A model generated the notes under the pieces. That model was not told the origin of the DNA, made no database searches, and saw nothing but the letters and a program-made list of their open reading frames with translations. A stretch of DNA of 64,000 nt from Pseudarthrobacter sp. SSS035 (GTDB lineage Bacteria > Actinomycetota > Actinomycetes > Actinomycetales > Micrococcaceae). The stretch lies in NCBI RefSeq assembly GCF_023273875.1, contig NZ_CP096882.1, forward strand, positions 496,001 to 560,000, read 5' to 3'. The stretch's first letter is position 1. Every line of letters starts with the position of its first letter. Shown here in pieces: positions 42,172-51,680 of this stretch. Position numbers and translations under genes: made by a program.

Positions 42172-43269
42172 ATGGACTCCCACCGCCGCACCGCCGTCAA
42201 CGAGGTCACCCCTGCCAGCCGGAACTTTACCCCCGTGACGGAGCAGGTGGGCCATCTCAACGGTTACAAGGCAGCAGCCATGGACGCGGACTCATTCCAC
42301 GCGGCCAGCCAGCGGATCCTGGCCTCGATCAACACCGTCATTGACGGAAAGTCGGATGCGGCCAGGCTTGCCCTGACGGTGTTGCTGGCCCAGGGCCATC
42401 TGCTCCTCGAGGACGTGCCAGGTGTGGGCAAGACCCTCCTGGCCAAAACCCTCGCCCGGAGCATTGACTGCACGGTCAGCCGCATTCAGTTCACTCCTGA
42501 TCTGCTGCCTTCGGACGTGACGGGCGTGTCCATCTACAACCAGGCGTCCCGGCTGTTCGAGTTCCGCCCGGGTGCCGTCTTCGCCAACATTGTTATTGGC
42601 GATGAAATCAACCGCGCGTCCGCCAAGACCCAATCCGCCCTCCTGGAGTGTATGGAGGAACACCAGGTGACCGTGGACGGGGACTCGTACAAACTCGACG
42701 AACCGTTCATGGTGGTGGCCACCCAGAACCCGATCGAGATGGAAGGCACCTATCCACTCCCCGAGGCCCAGCGCGACCGCTTTATGGCACGGATTTCCAT
42801 GGGCTATCCGGACAAGGACTCCGAAATCGAAATGCTGGAGACCCATCAGGCAACCTCCCCGTTGGCCAAGGTCTCCGCTGTGGTCACGGCGGCGGACGTC
42901 GCAGCGATGATCGCCACGGTCCAACAGGTTTACGTCTCCCAGGCCGTCAAGGAATACACCGTCTCAGTGGGCCTCGCAACGCGCGAAAGCCCCCTGCTCC
43001 GGCTGGGCGCCAGCCCACGCTCCCTGCTCCAGCTGCTCCGGGCCGCGAAGGCCACGGCGGCGCTGGACGGCCGTGATTTTGTGCTGCCAGACGACGTCGT
43101 CAGCGTGGCGGAATCAGTGCTGGCCCACCGGATCATCCTGGACCGGAAGGCGGCCGGCGCCGGCGAGACCCCGCACAGCGTCATCCGGGGCATCCTCTCC
43201 CGGCTCCCGGTGAACCAGGACCCGGTGAACAACCCGGCCCCGCCGGCCGGACTGCGCCGGAACCACTAG
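42172..43269 (+). CDS. MoxR-type AAA+ ATPase
   Basis: A 365-residue MoxR AAA+ ATPase, the chaperone-like partner of DUF58 proteins. Walker A is DVPGVGKTLLAK, Walker B VIGDEINRASAKTQ, with sensor TQNPIEMEGTYPLPEAQRDRF and a C-terminal helical lid. MoxR proteins are thought to assemble or activate partner proteins or complexes. The ATG at 42172 has an AAAGG site. A DUF58 gene follows 13 bases later, then a transglutaminase-like gene overlapping by four bases. Confidence 0.92.
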   Translation: MDSHRRTAVNEVTPASRNFTPVTEQVGHLNGYKAAAMDADSFHAASQRILASINTVIDGKSDAARLALTVLLAQGHLLLEDVPGVGKTLLAKTLARSIDCTVSRIQFTPDLLPSDVTGVSIYNQASRLFEFRPGAVFANIVIGDEINRASAKTQSALLECMEEHQVTVDGDSYKLDEPFMVVATQNPIEMEGTYPLPEAQRDRFMARISMGYPDKDSEIEMLETHQATSPLAKVSAVVTAADVAAMIATVQQVYVSQAVKEYTVSVGLATRESPLLRLGASPRSLLQLLRAAKATAALDGRDFVLPDDVVSVAESVLAHRIILDRKAAGAGETPHSVIRGILSRLPVNQDPVNNPAPPAGLRRNH

Positions 43270-43282
43270 GCAGGGCCGGCAC

Positions 43283-44686
43283 GTGGCGCTGCGTGACCGA
43301 CTGCCCCGGCACCTGTTCAGCCAGCGTGGCTGGGGGCTCCTGGCCGCCGGCGCCGTCTGCCTGTTGTCTGCGCAGATCATGGGGCGGCGGGATCTGCTGA
43401 GCCTGAGCGTCCTGCTCATCACCCTTCCCCTGGTTTCGCTGGCCGGGATCAGGCTGCTCAAGCCCCGGTTCCAGGTTTACCGCGAGTTCAACCCGTCCCC
43501 GGTGGAGACCGCCGCGGCCACCACAGTGCGCCTCGCGGTGGGGCGGACCGGTTACGGTGGCGGCCGGGCGATCATGGAGGAACGGCTGCCGCCACGGTTC
43601 GGCGAGTCCCCGGCTTTCCATTTCCCCGCCCGCTCGGCAAAGGGCGGGACCAGCAGGTACGAATACCACTTGCGCTCCACCAAACGCGGACAGTACCTGA
43701 TCGGCCCGGTAACCGCCGAGTTCACGGATCCGTTCGGGCTGTCCCTGCACCGGCGGTCAATTGACGACGGCGACACGCTCACCGTGACGCCCGCCGCCGT
43801 CGAGCTTCCCGTGACGGGCCTCGCGGGAGCCCGCGGCAACGACGGCATCACAGCAACCCGTACCCGCGCCAACCCCAGCGATGACGACGTCATGACCCGC
43901 GCATACCGCCCGGGCGATCCCATGCGCCGGGTGCACTGGGCAGCCACCGCGCACCACGGCGCCATGATGGTGCGCCAGGAGGAATCCGTCACAACGCCGG
44001 AGGCCACTATCATCCTTGACCAACGGTTCGCGGCATTTTCCGGCGGGCACGGCTCCGGTTTCGGGGGCAATGCGGCCGTGGACGGCCACGAGATGATCAC
44101 CAGCGGCACGTTCGAGTGGGCCGTGGTGGCCGCGATCTCCATCTGCACGCACCTGTCGGAGCGGAACTACGCCCTCCGCCTCCTGGACCCCCGTGGCGAA
44201 CCCGCGTTCCTCCGCTCCCCGTCCGCACCGGAACCGGAAGCGGAAGAGTTCAGCGGAGTGTCCGGGCTCCAGTCGATCGCCGAAAGCCTCGCCGCCATCC
44301 AGCTGTCCGGTCCGCACCACGCTGCCCGGGACCACGGTGGCCAGGATGCCGGTCCGGCTGTTTTCGACGATCACCTGATGGACAAACTCTCCGCCCACCG
44401 GATGCGGGGGCCCCTTATTGCCGTGCTCGGCAGGATCTCTCCGAGTGAGGCCAGAGCCCTCGCTCCGGCGGCGGGTTACGGCGCGAATGCCTTCGCCATC
44501 ATCGTTTCCGAGAGGCCCGCGGATTCCGAGGACTCTTTGGAGGCCCTCCGCCGGGGCGGCTGGCGGGCAGTGGCGGTGCCAACCTCGGTTCCGGTCCCGG
44601 ACGCCTGGGCGCACTTCGACCAGGGTGGTGGTGCGCCGGCCACGGCAGCGGCAGACGTACGCCGCGGAGCGGGGGTGGGACGGTGA
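43283..44686 (+). CDS. DUF58 domain-containing protein
   Basis: A 467-residue protein with two N-terminal hydrophobic helices (about residues 16-50), then a large soluble region holding the DUF58 motif RAYRPGDPMRRVHWAATA. DUF58 proteins usually sit with MoxR ATPases and carry a degenerate von Willebrand-like fold. The start is a GTG at 43283. The role, probably in envelope assembly or stress, is inferred only from the neighbours: MoxR upstream and a transglutaminase-like membrane protein downstream. Confidence 0.88.
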   Translation: MALRDRLPRHLFSQRGWGLLAAGAVCLLSAQIMGRRDLLSLSVLLITLPLVSLAGIRLLKPRFQVYREFNPSPVETAAATTVRLAVGRTGYGGGRAIMEERLPPRFGESPAFHFPARSAKGGTSRYEYHLRSTKRGQYLIGPVTAEFTDPFGLSLHRRSIDDGDTLTVTPAAVELPVTGLAGARGNDGITATRTRANPSDDDVMTRAYRPGDPMRRVHWAATAHHGAMMVRQEESVTTPEATIILDQRFAAFSGGHGSGFGGNAAVDGHEMITSGTFEWAVVAAISICTHLSERNYALRLLDPRGEPAFLRSPSAPEPEAEEFSGVSGLQSIAESLAAIQLSGPHHAARDHGGQDAGPAVFDDHLMDKLSAHRMRGPLIAVLGRISPSEARALAPAAGYGANAFAIIVSERPADSEDSLEALRRGGWRAVAVPTSVPVPDAWAHFDQGGGAPATAAADVRRGAGVGR

Positions 44687-47169
44687 CACTGGCACCGGAA
44701 CGCAACGTGTCCCGCGGGCAGGCAGCCACAGGTGCCCCGGGCCGGGTTCCGGCACCGACGCGGGTCGGGCCGTACCCCTGGGCCATGGCCGGCGCCGTCG
44801 CCCTGTCTGTGGCCGGCGCCGCGATTTCCCTCAACGGTGTCCTGCGGGGTTGGGCCTGGTACTTGCCCATCTTGACCACGGTGGTGGTGGTCTGCCTGAC
44901 CATCGCCACGCTCCGCGCGCTGCGGGCCCATCCTCTCGTGGTGGCTGCCGGCGGCTTTGCCTCCCTGATCGCGATTCTCACGCTGACGTTCTTCCGAAGC
45001 ACGGGCATCGCCGGTTTCATCCCGTCCGGGGCAACCCTGGCTGAAGTGGACAGGTTCGTCCGCCGGGCGAGCGAGACGGTACTGGCGGAAAGTGCCCCGG
45101 TGGCTCCGAACGCCGGAATCGTTATGGTCAGCTGCGCAGCCCTGGGCCTGACAGTCATCCTCATCGATGCGCTGGCCGTGCCGCTTGGCATGCCGGCAAC
45201 AACCGGACTGGGCCTCCTGGCCATCCTGGTAGTCCCCGCCACCGTGAAGCCCCAGAGCGTGGGGGTTTGGGGCTTCACTGCCACGGCGGCCGGGTACCTC
45301 CTGATCCTCGCGTGCAGCCAGTGGTTTGCACCGGATTCCCGCACTACGGCCGACAGCGGCCGGAATCCCGGCCAGTTCCGGCGGGCCATGCTGACCGGAA
45401 CCGTGGCACTGGTGGCAACACTGGCGGTGCCGGCGGCCATCCCCGGATTCGACCACGGCACGTTTCCGCAGGGCTCCCGGCTGAACCCGTGGGGCGCCGG
45501 GACCGGCTTGAACCCCATGATTACCTTGGGAAACAGCCTGCGGGCACCGGCCGGAAGCGGGCGGATCACCTATGCCACCAACGCGGCCGGGCCGCTGTAT
45601 CTGCGGTCCGTCACTGTTGACAATTTCGACGGCGAATCCTGGGGACCTGATGACCGCGACGCAGAGCGCCGCCCCGTGGCCGGACAGCTTGAGACGGGCC
45701 ACGAGATCGTCGCCGAGGAGCAGCTCCGCCAGGTGACTGCCGTGGATACGGGCACGTTCACCAGCCCGTACCTGCCGTTGCCGTACGCGCCGGAAACAAT
45801 CCGCGGGCTCAATGGCGCCTGGACATGGGACCCGGCCACCCTGGCCGTCAAGGGTTCCAACACCAACACGCGGACACAGCAATACCTTGTGGTGTCCACG
45901 GCGCCGAAGCTCACGGCCACCCTCCTTCAACAGTCGTCGCAGGCCGTGCAGGGAATCCCTGCCGACTTCACCAGGGTTCCCGGCAACGTCCCGGACATCG
46001 TCCGCAGCACGGCTGACACGGTGACAGCTTCGAGTGACACAGCCTTCGCCAAGGCCATGGCCATCCAGAAATACCTTCGCTCAGGGGAGTTCACCTACTC
46101 GCTCCAGTCACCTGTCCAGGGCGGCTACGACGGTAACGGGCTCTCGGTGCTGGCCGATTTCCTGACTCAGAAGAGCGGATACTGCATCCACTACTCGTCA
46201 GCGATGGCCGTGATGGCCAGGCTGGAAGGTATCCCCAGCCGGATCGCGGTTGGCTACGCGCCGGGCCGAAGCACTGGTTCCACGGTTTCAGTGGCCGGGC
46301 AAGGTGCGCTGCCGGAGTATGAGGTGGACGCCCGGGACGCTCACGCCTGGCCCGAGCTCTACTTCCAGGGATTGGGGTGGGTGCCCTTCGAACCCACGCC
46401 CTCGCGTGGTGTTATACCCGCGTACGCCACGGAAACCAGCACACCCGGCATCCCCGGTTCGCTGGGTAATAACGAGGACCTCCTTCCCGGTGCAACCGCC
46501 CCGACCCCCACACCAAGCGCCACGGCCGTGCCCCTCCCCGGTGCAGGTGGCGGCGCAGGGGACCTCGGGCAGCTGCTCCTGCCATGGCTGCTGGGGACGG
46601 CGGCCGCGCTGGGCCTCGTCCTACTGGCGGCCTCGCCGCGGCTGGTGAGGATGGGGCGGCGTGCCCGGCGGCTCCGCACCGAGGACCGGGCGCGGGAGGA
46701 CGTGATTCCGCTGGCGTGGGCCGAAGTCCGTGATCTCGGAACCGACTACGGACTGCCACCGGGCGCCAGCGAAACAGCCCGGACGTATTCCGCACGGCTC
46801 CGCCATTCATCGCTGCTCGGCGAACATGGCGGCATGGACGACGCCGCGCACCAAGCCATCCGCAGCCTTACCTCCGACTTTGAACGCCGGCACTACGGCC
46901 CGCCTGTCCAGGACACAGCCGGCCGCGGCAGGACAGGGGCCATTGCCCCACGGATCGCGGCGGTGCAGAATTCCCTGCGTGCCAACGCCTCGCTCCCTCG
47001 ACGCCTCCGTGCCGACTGGCTCCCGCCGTCGGTTCTGGGCCGGTGGGCCTGGCTCCTGGCTGCCCCGTTCAGAGGGCTCAACAGGCAGGCGCGCCGGACG
47101 GCAAAAGCCGCCGCACGCTCCTGGTCGAGGGCGCGCGGCGGCTTGTTCCGGCCGCGTGGTACCCAATAG
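44683..47169 (+). CDS. Membrane protein with transglutaminase-like domain
   Basis: An 828-residue membrane protein. About six helices occupy the first 240 residues (DUF3488-like), a periplasm-facing region follows, then a transglutaminase core with the catalytic cysteine in KSGYCIHYSSAM and the His/Asp pair in VDARDAHAWPELYF. One more helix near residue 640 precedes a basic cytoplasmic tail. Actinobacterial relatives are paired with DUF58 and MoxR. It may crosslink or cleave envelope proteins. The start codon GTG overlaps the DUF58 stop by four bases. Confidence 0.88.
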   Translation: MTLAPERNVSRGQAATGAPGRVPAPTRVGPYPWAMAGAVALSVAGAAISLNGVLRGWAWYLPILTTVVVVCLTIATLRALRAHPLVVAAGGFASLIAILTLTFFRSTGIAGFIPSGATLAEVDRFVRRASETVLAESAPVAPNAGIVMVSCAALGLTVILIDALAVPLGMPATTGLGLLAILVVPATVKPQSVGVWGFTATAAGYLLILACSQWFAPDSRTTADSGRNPGQFRRAMLTGTVALVATLAVPAAIPGFDHGTFPQGSRLNPWGAGTGLNPMITLGNSLRAPAGSGRITYATNAAGPLYLRSVTVDNFDGESWGPDDRDAERRPVAGQLETGHEIVAEEQLRQVTAVDTGTFTSPYLPLPYAPETIRGLNGAWTWDPATLAVKGSNTNTRTQQYLVVSTAPKLTATLLQQSSQAVQGIPADFTRVPGNVPDIVRSTADTVTASSDTAFAKAMAIQKYLRSGEFTYSLQSPVQGGYDGNGLSVLADFLTQKSGYCIHYSSAMAVMARLEGIPSRIAVGYAPGRSTGSTVSVAGQGALPEYEVDARDAHAWPELYFQGLGWVPFEPTPSRGVIPAYATETSTPGIPGSLGNNEDLLPGATAPTPTPSATAVPLPGAGGGAGDLGQLLLPWLLGTAAALGLVLLAASPRLVRMGRRARRLRTEDRAREDVIPLAWAEVRDLGTDYGLPPGASETARTYSARLRHSSLLGEHGGMDDAAHQAIRSLTSDFERRHYGPPVQDTAGRGRTGAIAPRIAAVQNSLRANASLPRRLRADWLPPSVLGRWAWLLAAPFRGLNRQARRTAKAAARSWSRARGGLFRPRGTQ

Positions 47170-47251
47170 CGGCTCGCCGCGTCGGCTACCTACTGTTGGT
47201 GGAGGAAGCGGCTGACCGGAGGATAATCCTGTCAGCCGAAGGACGATCCGT

Positions 47252-48751
47252 TCAGCCGGCGTAGGGGTCCGCGATGCCGATGTACTGGGTGTAGAGGTAT
47301 TCTTCGATGCCTTCGAGGCCGCCTTCACGTCCCAGGCCGGACTGCTTGACGCCCCCGAACGGTGCGGCGGCATTGGAGATGACACCGGCGTTCAGGCCGA
47401 GCATGCCGGTCTCGAGCCGTTCGCCCATCCGGATGCCGCGGTTCAGGTCGCGCGTGAAGACGTACGCCACCAGACCGTACTCGGTGTTGTTGGCCAGGCG
47501 GACGGCTTCGTCCTCGGTGCCGAAGGTGATGATCGGGGCGACGGGGCCGAAGATTTCCTCGGACAGGATCCGGGTCCCTTCGGTGACGCCGGTGAGAATG
47601 GTGGGCGGGTAGAAGTAGCCCGGGCCCTCGGCCGGGGCGCCGCCCAAGACAGCCTTGGCGCCGGAGGCCACGGCATCGGACACCAGCTCATGAACCTTAT
47701 CCCGGCTCTTGGCATCGATCAGCGGACCCACTTTGGACTCCGGTTCGGTGCCCCGGGCGGTGGTCATCTCACCCATTTTCGCGGCGAACTTCTGCGCGAA
47801 TTCGTCGGCGACGGACTCGTGGACGATGAACCGGTTCGCCGCGGTGCAGGCCTCGCCCATGTTCCGCAGCTTCGCCAGCATGGCACCGGCGACGGCGGCG
47901 TCCAGGTCCGCGTCCTCGAACACCACAAACGGGGCGTTGCCACCGAGTTCCATGGAGGTCCGCAGGACGGTCTCGGACGCGTCGGCGAGCAGGCGCCGGC
48001 CCACCTCCGTCGAGCCCGTAAACGATAGTTTGCGCAGGCGCTGGTCCTTGATCAGCGGGCCGGTGGTGGCCCCTGCCGTGGACGTGGGGATGACGTTCAG
48101 GACTCCGGCCGGCAGGCCGGCCTCCTGCATGACTGCGGCGAACAGCTGCGAGGTCAGCGGCGTGAGGTTGGCCGACTTCAGCACCATGGTGCAGCCGGCC
48201 GCGACAGCAGGGGCGATCTTGCGCGTGGCCATGGCCAGCGGGAAGTTCCACGGCGTGATCAGCAGGCACGGACCCACCGGCTTCTTGGTGACCAGCAGGC
48301 GGGACTTGCCATCGGGCGAGACCGAGTAGCGGCCGAACGCACGGACGGCTTCCTCGGAGAACCAGCGCAGGAACTCGGCGCCATAGGTGACCTCGCCGCG
48401 GGCCTCGGCCAGCGGCTTGCCCATTTCCATGGTCATCAGTAGCGCGAAGTCCTCGGCACGTGCCGTAACCATCTCAAAGGCACGGCGGAGGATTTCGCCA
48501 CGTTCCCGGGCCGGAACCTTCGCCCACGATTCCTGCGCTGCGGCGGCCGCGTCCAAAGCAGCCTTGCCGTCTTCGGCGCCGGCGTCAGCGATGCTGAGGA
48601 GCACCTTGCCCGTGGCGGGGTCCTCGACGTCGAACGTCTTGCCTGACGCCGCCGGGCGCCATTCGCCGTTGATCAGCAATCCGGTGGGAACAGAGGCCAG
48701 CAGTGCGATTTCGCGCTCCGCGGTAACAGCTGGCTGTGCGGTGACAGTCAC
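47252..48751 (-). CDS. gabD: NAD(P)-dependent succinate-semialdehyde dehydrogenase
   Basis: A 499-residue aldehyde dehydrogenase that most likely oxidises succinate semialdehyde in GABA catabolism. The catalytic glutamate lies in SMELGGNAPFVVFEDADLDAAV, and the nucleophile in NMGEACTAANRF. NAD(P)-binding residues fall in TPWNFPLAMATRKIAPAV. Substrate specificity is inferred from similarity to GabD-type proteins; related semialdehyde dehydrogenases cannot be excluded. It stands alone, convergent with the transglutaminase gene. Confidence 0.87.
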   Translation of the reverse strand: MTVTAQPAVTAEREIALLASVPTGLLINGEWRPAASGKTFDVEDPATGKVLLSIADAGAEDGKAALDAAAAAQESWAKVPARERGEILRRAFEMVTARAEDFALLMTMEMGKPLAEARGEVTYGAEFLRWFSEEAVRAFGRYSVSPDGKSRLLVTKKPVGPCLLITPWNFPLAMATRKIAPAVAAGCTMVLKSANLTPLTSQLFAAVMQEAGLPAGVLNVIPTSTAGATTGPLIKDQRLRKLSFTGSTEVGRRLLADASETVLRTSMELGGNAPFVVFEDADLDAAVAGAMLAKLRNMGEACTAANRFIVHESVADEFAQKFAAKMGEMTTARGTEPESKVGPLIDAKSRDKVHELVSDAVASGAKAVLGGAPAEGPGYFYPPTILTGVTEGTRILSEEIFGPVAPIITFGTEDEAVRLANNTEYGLVAYVFTRDLNRGIRMGERLETGMLGLNAGVISNAAAPFGGVKQSGLGREGGLEGIEEYLYTQYIGIADPYAG

Positions 48752-48926
48752 GGTGACTCCCTCGTCAGTAAGGTTTGGTCCAGCCTTGACGCAGGGCCTG
48801 GGCGGCCTGCCGTATTTGGCTGATTTACTGTCACACTACTGCCGCGGCGGCCGGAGGGTCTACGCCTGGACGCACTGCTGAACAGAGATTTCGTTGTGCA
48901 GCTGCACAGCTGGCCTTTTCGTACGC

Positions 48927-49886
48927 TCAGCGTGCCGCGAGGACCGCCGAGTACAGCTCCCGCTTGCTGACGCGGACGTCCTCGGCTACGGCGGCCACGG
49001 CTTCCTTGAGCCGGATTCCCTGGGCCACCAGCTCGTTGACGGCCGCCACGTGGTCCTCGGGGGTGCCCGGCGCCTGCTCAGGGGCGCCGCCCAGCACCAC
49101 GGCAATCTCGCCGCGGACCTCGTTGCCTTCGGCCCACAGCAACAGTTCCCCGACCGTCCCGCGGATGACTTCCTCGTAGGTCTTGGTCAGTTCCCGGCAG
49201 ACGGCGATCCGCCGCTCGGCACCGAAACGCTCGCGCAGGGCCCTCAGCATCGATTCCAGCCGGTGCGGGGCCTCAAAAAACACCATGGTCCGGCGTTCGG
49301 CCGAAAGGTCCGCCAACCGCGACGCCCGTTCGCCGGCTTTCCGGGGCAGGAATCCCTCAAAACAGAAGCGGTCGGTGGGCAGACCGGACAGTGCCAGGGC
49401 GGTCAGTACTGCGGACGGGCCCGGGACGGCGGTCACGGTGAGTCCGGCTGCCACAGCGCCTTCCACCAGCCTGAACCCCGGGTCCGAGACCGAAGGCATG
49501 CCGGCGTCTGTGACCATGACCATGGTCTTGCCGGACCGGACGTGCTCCAGCAGTTCCGCGGTCTTGGTGGCCTCGTTGTGCTCGTGGTAGCTGATGACCC
49601 GCCCGGCGACGGTGACTCCGAGGCTTTGGACAAGGCGGTGCAGGCGCCTGGTGTCTTCGGCGGCCACGATGTCCGCCGTCCCCAGGAGCTCGATCAGGCG
49701 GGCCGACGCGTCTCCCATATTCCCGATGGGCGTTGCCGCCAGTACGATCCGGCCCGGCCCCGTGGCGACCGGTGCCGCCGCAGCCGGGTCCGCTGCCAGG
49801 TGGACCTCCGTCTCTGGCTCCTCCCCGGCGGCAAGGGAAGATTCTGCGGGGCGGGAATCGGCGAAGGTGCTGGGGTTAGGGTCCAC
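48927..49886 (-). CDS. rsmI: 16S rRNA (cytidine1402-2'-O)-methyltransferase
   Basis: A 319-residue ribosomal RNA methylase. The core starts near residue 45 with VLAATPIGNMGDASARLIE, then AEDTRRLHRLV, SYHEHNE, and the SAM-binding TAVPGPSAVLTALALSGLP and FCFEGFLPRK. The N-terminal 40-residue extension is low in complexity. The GTG at 49886 is the most plausible start because the longer frame runs into the divergent pmt gene. The rsmI-pmt divergent pair also occurs in mycobacteria (Rv1003/Rv1002c). Confidence 0.93.
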   Translation of the reverse strand: MDPNPSTFADSRPAESSLAAGEEPETEVHLAADPAAAAPVATGPGRIVLAATPIGNMGDASARLIELLGTADIVAAEDTRRLHRLVQSLGVTVAGRVISYHEHNEATKTAELLEHVRSGKTMVMVTDAGMPSVSDPGFRLVEGAVAAGLTVTAVPGPSAVLTALALSGLPTDRFCFEGFLPRKAGERASRLADLSAERRTMVFFEAPHRLESMLRALRERFGAERRIAVCRELTKTYEEVIRGTVGELLLWAEGNEVRGEIAVVLGGAPEQAPGTPEDHVAAVNELVAQGIRLKEAVAAVAEDVRVSKRELYSAVLAAR

Positions 49887-49932
49887 TCCCCCAGCGTACT
49901 GCTGGCCGGCGGCCCAAGCTGCAAAAGGTAGC

Positions 49933-51615
49933 ATGGGGCTCGTGACGCAGACCTCCATGCGGCCTGCCGAGGCCGGCCAGACCATCCCGCCGGCACGAGG
50001 CCCGTGGATCGCCCGTCCGGCGGAGGCCTTCTCTGCCACAGCCCTCCGCGAGCGCCTGATCGGCAGCACGCGCAGCTGGCGGGATTACCCGCCGTCGCTG
50101 CGTCTCTGGTTCTGGTTGGTGCCCGCCCTGACCTCCGTGATCGGCGGCGTCCTCCGCTTTGTCCGGCTGGACACGCCGCACAGCCTGGTCTTCGATGAAA
50201 CGTATTACGTCAAGGACGCCTACTCCTACGTGGTCAGCGGCTACGAACGGGGCTGGCCGGACAAGGCCAACGACTCCTTCAACGCAGGCAACCCGGCCAT
50301 CCTCCTGGACACTCCCGAGTACGTGGTCCATCCGCCCGTGGGCAAGTGGATGATCGCCGGCGGCATGTGGCTCTTCGGGGCCGATAATCCGTTCGGCTGG
50401 CGGTTCGCGGCCGCACTGACCGGAACCCTGTCCATCCTGCTGCTCACACTGATTGCACTGAAACTGTTCCGCTCAGTGCCGCTGGCTGCCGCCGCGGGCC
50501 TGCTGCTCGCCGTCGACGGCCACCACCTGGTGATGTCGCGGACATCACTCCTGGATATCTTCCTGATGTTCTGGCTCCTGGCGGCCTTCGGAGCTTTGCT
50601 GCTGGACCGCGATGACGGACGACGGCGGCTGGCCGCACGGCTCGGACGGCTCGCGGCCGCGTCCCGGAACGCTCGGCCCGCAGCCAGCCAACTGCTGGCG
50701 GGACCGTGGCTGGGGATCCGCTGGTGGCGTCTCGCCGCGGGCGTGTGCATGGGACTCGCCATAGGCACCAAATGGTCGGGCCTGTTTTTCCTCGCCGGCT
50801 TCGGCGTGCTGACGGTCCTGTGGGACCTCAATGCACGGCGCGTCGCGGGAATCCGCGGCTGGGTCAGCGGCGGAATCATCAAGGATGGCCTGCCTGCGTT
50901 TGCCAGCATGGTTCCGGTTGCCGCGGTGGTCTACACCGCCACGTGGACGGGCTGGTTCCGTTCCGAGGGCGCCTACTTCCGGAGGTGGGCGCAGAGCAAC
51001 CCCTCAGCGGAGTGGGGCTGGCTGCCGGACCCCCTGCGTTCGCTGGCGCACTACCATCTGGAGGCCTACAAGTTCCATCAGGGACTGGGCTCCGAACACC
51101 CTTACGAGGCAAGCGCCTGGAGCTGGCTGGTGATGGGCCGGCCGACGTCGTTCTTCTACCAGAAGCCGGAGCAGGGCGTCCCGGGATGCGACGTGCCCAA
51201 CTGCGCCTCAGCCATTCTCTCGGTGGGGAACCCGATGATCTGGTGGGGAGCGGCCATCTCGCTGGTGGTCCTGCTGTTCTGGTGGGCCGGGCGCCGGGAC
51301 TGGCGCGCAGGGGCGATCCTTGCGGGCGTGGGCACCGGCTACCTGCCGTGGTTCCTGTACCCGGAGCGGACCATGTTTTTCTTTTACGCCGTCTCCTTTG
51401 AGCCCTTCCTGGTGCTCGCGCTGGTGTATTGCCTGGGCCTCGTCCTGGGCCGTGACACCGACCCGCTCTGGCGCCGGCGGTCCGGTGTCTACTTGGTGGC
51501 CCTCTTCGTCGCCGGGGCAGTCCTGTTGTCCGCATTTTTCTACCCGGTGTGGACGGCGGAGACCATCCCCTACCAGGAATGGCGCTTCCGGATGTGGATG
51601 CCGTCCTGGATCTAA
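49933..51615 (+). CDS. Dolichyl-phosphate-mannose--protein mannosyltransferase
   Basis: A 560-residue integral membrane protein of glycosyltransferase family 39. It has about ten membrane helices and the catalytic DE pair in SLVFDETYYVKDAYSY. It transfers mannose from polyprenyl phosphate to secreted proteins. ATG at 49933 has an AAAAGG site five bases upstream, better than the GTG nine bases later. It is divergent from rsmI across a 46-base gap. The acyl-CoA ligase fragment follows on the same strand. Confidence 0.93.
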   Translation: MGLVTQTSMRPAEAGQTIPPARGPWIARPAEAFSATALRERLIGSTRSWRDYPPSLRLWFWLVPALTSVIGGVLRFVRLDTPHSLVFDETYYVKDAYSYVVSGYERGWPDKANDSFNAGNPAILLDTPEYVVHPPVGKWMIAGGMWLFGADNPFGWRFAAALTGTLSILLLTLIALKLFRSVPLAAAAGLLLAVDGHHLVMSRTSLLDIFLMFWLLAAFGALLLDRDDGRRRLAARLGRLAAASRNARPAASQLLAGPWLGIRWWRLAAGVCMGLAIGTKWSGLFFLAGFGVLTVLWDLNARRVAGIRGWVSGGIIKDGLPAFASMVPVAAVVYTATWTGWFRSEGAYFRRWAQSNPSAEWGWLPDPLRSLAHYHLEAYKFHQGLGSEHPYEASAWSWLVMGRPTSFFYQKPEQGVPGCDVPNCASAILSVGNPMIWWGAAISLVVLLFWWAGRRDWRAGAILAGVGTGYLPWFLYPERTMFFFYAVSFEPFLVLALVYCLGLVLGRDTDPLWRRRSGVYLVALFVAGAVLLSAFFYPVWTAETIPYQEWRFRMWMPSWI

Positions 51616-51680
51616 GGCAGGATTGCATGAAACCCTGACCAGCCGCGAACTGCGTTGAGCAGCGGAACGGAGACGCCCCC

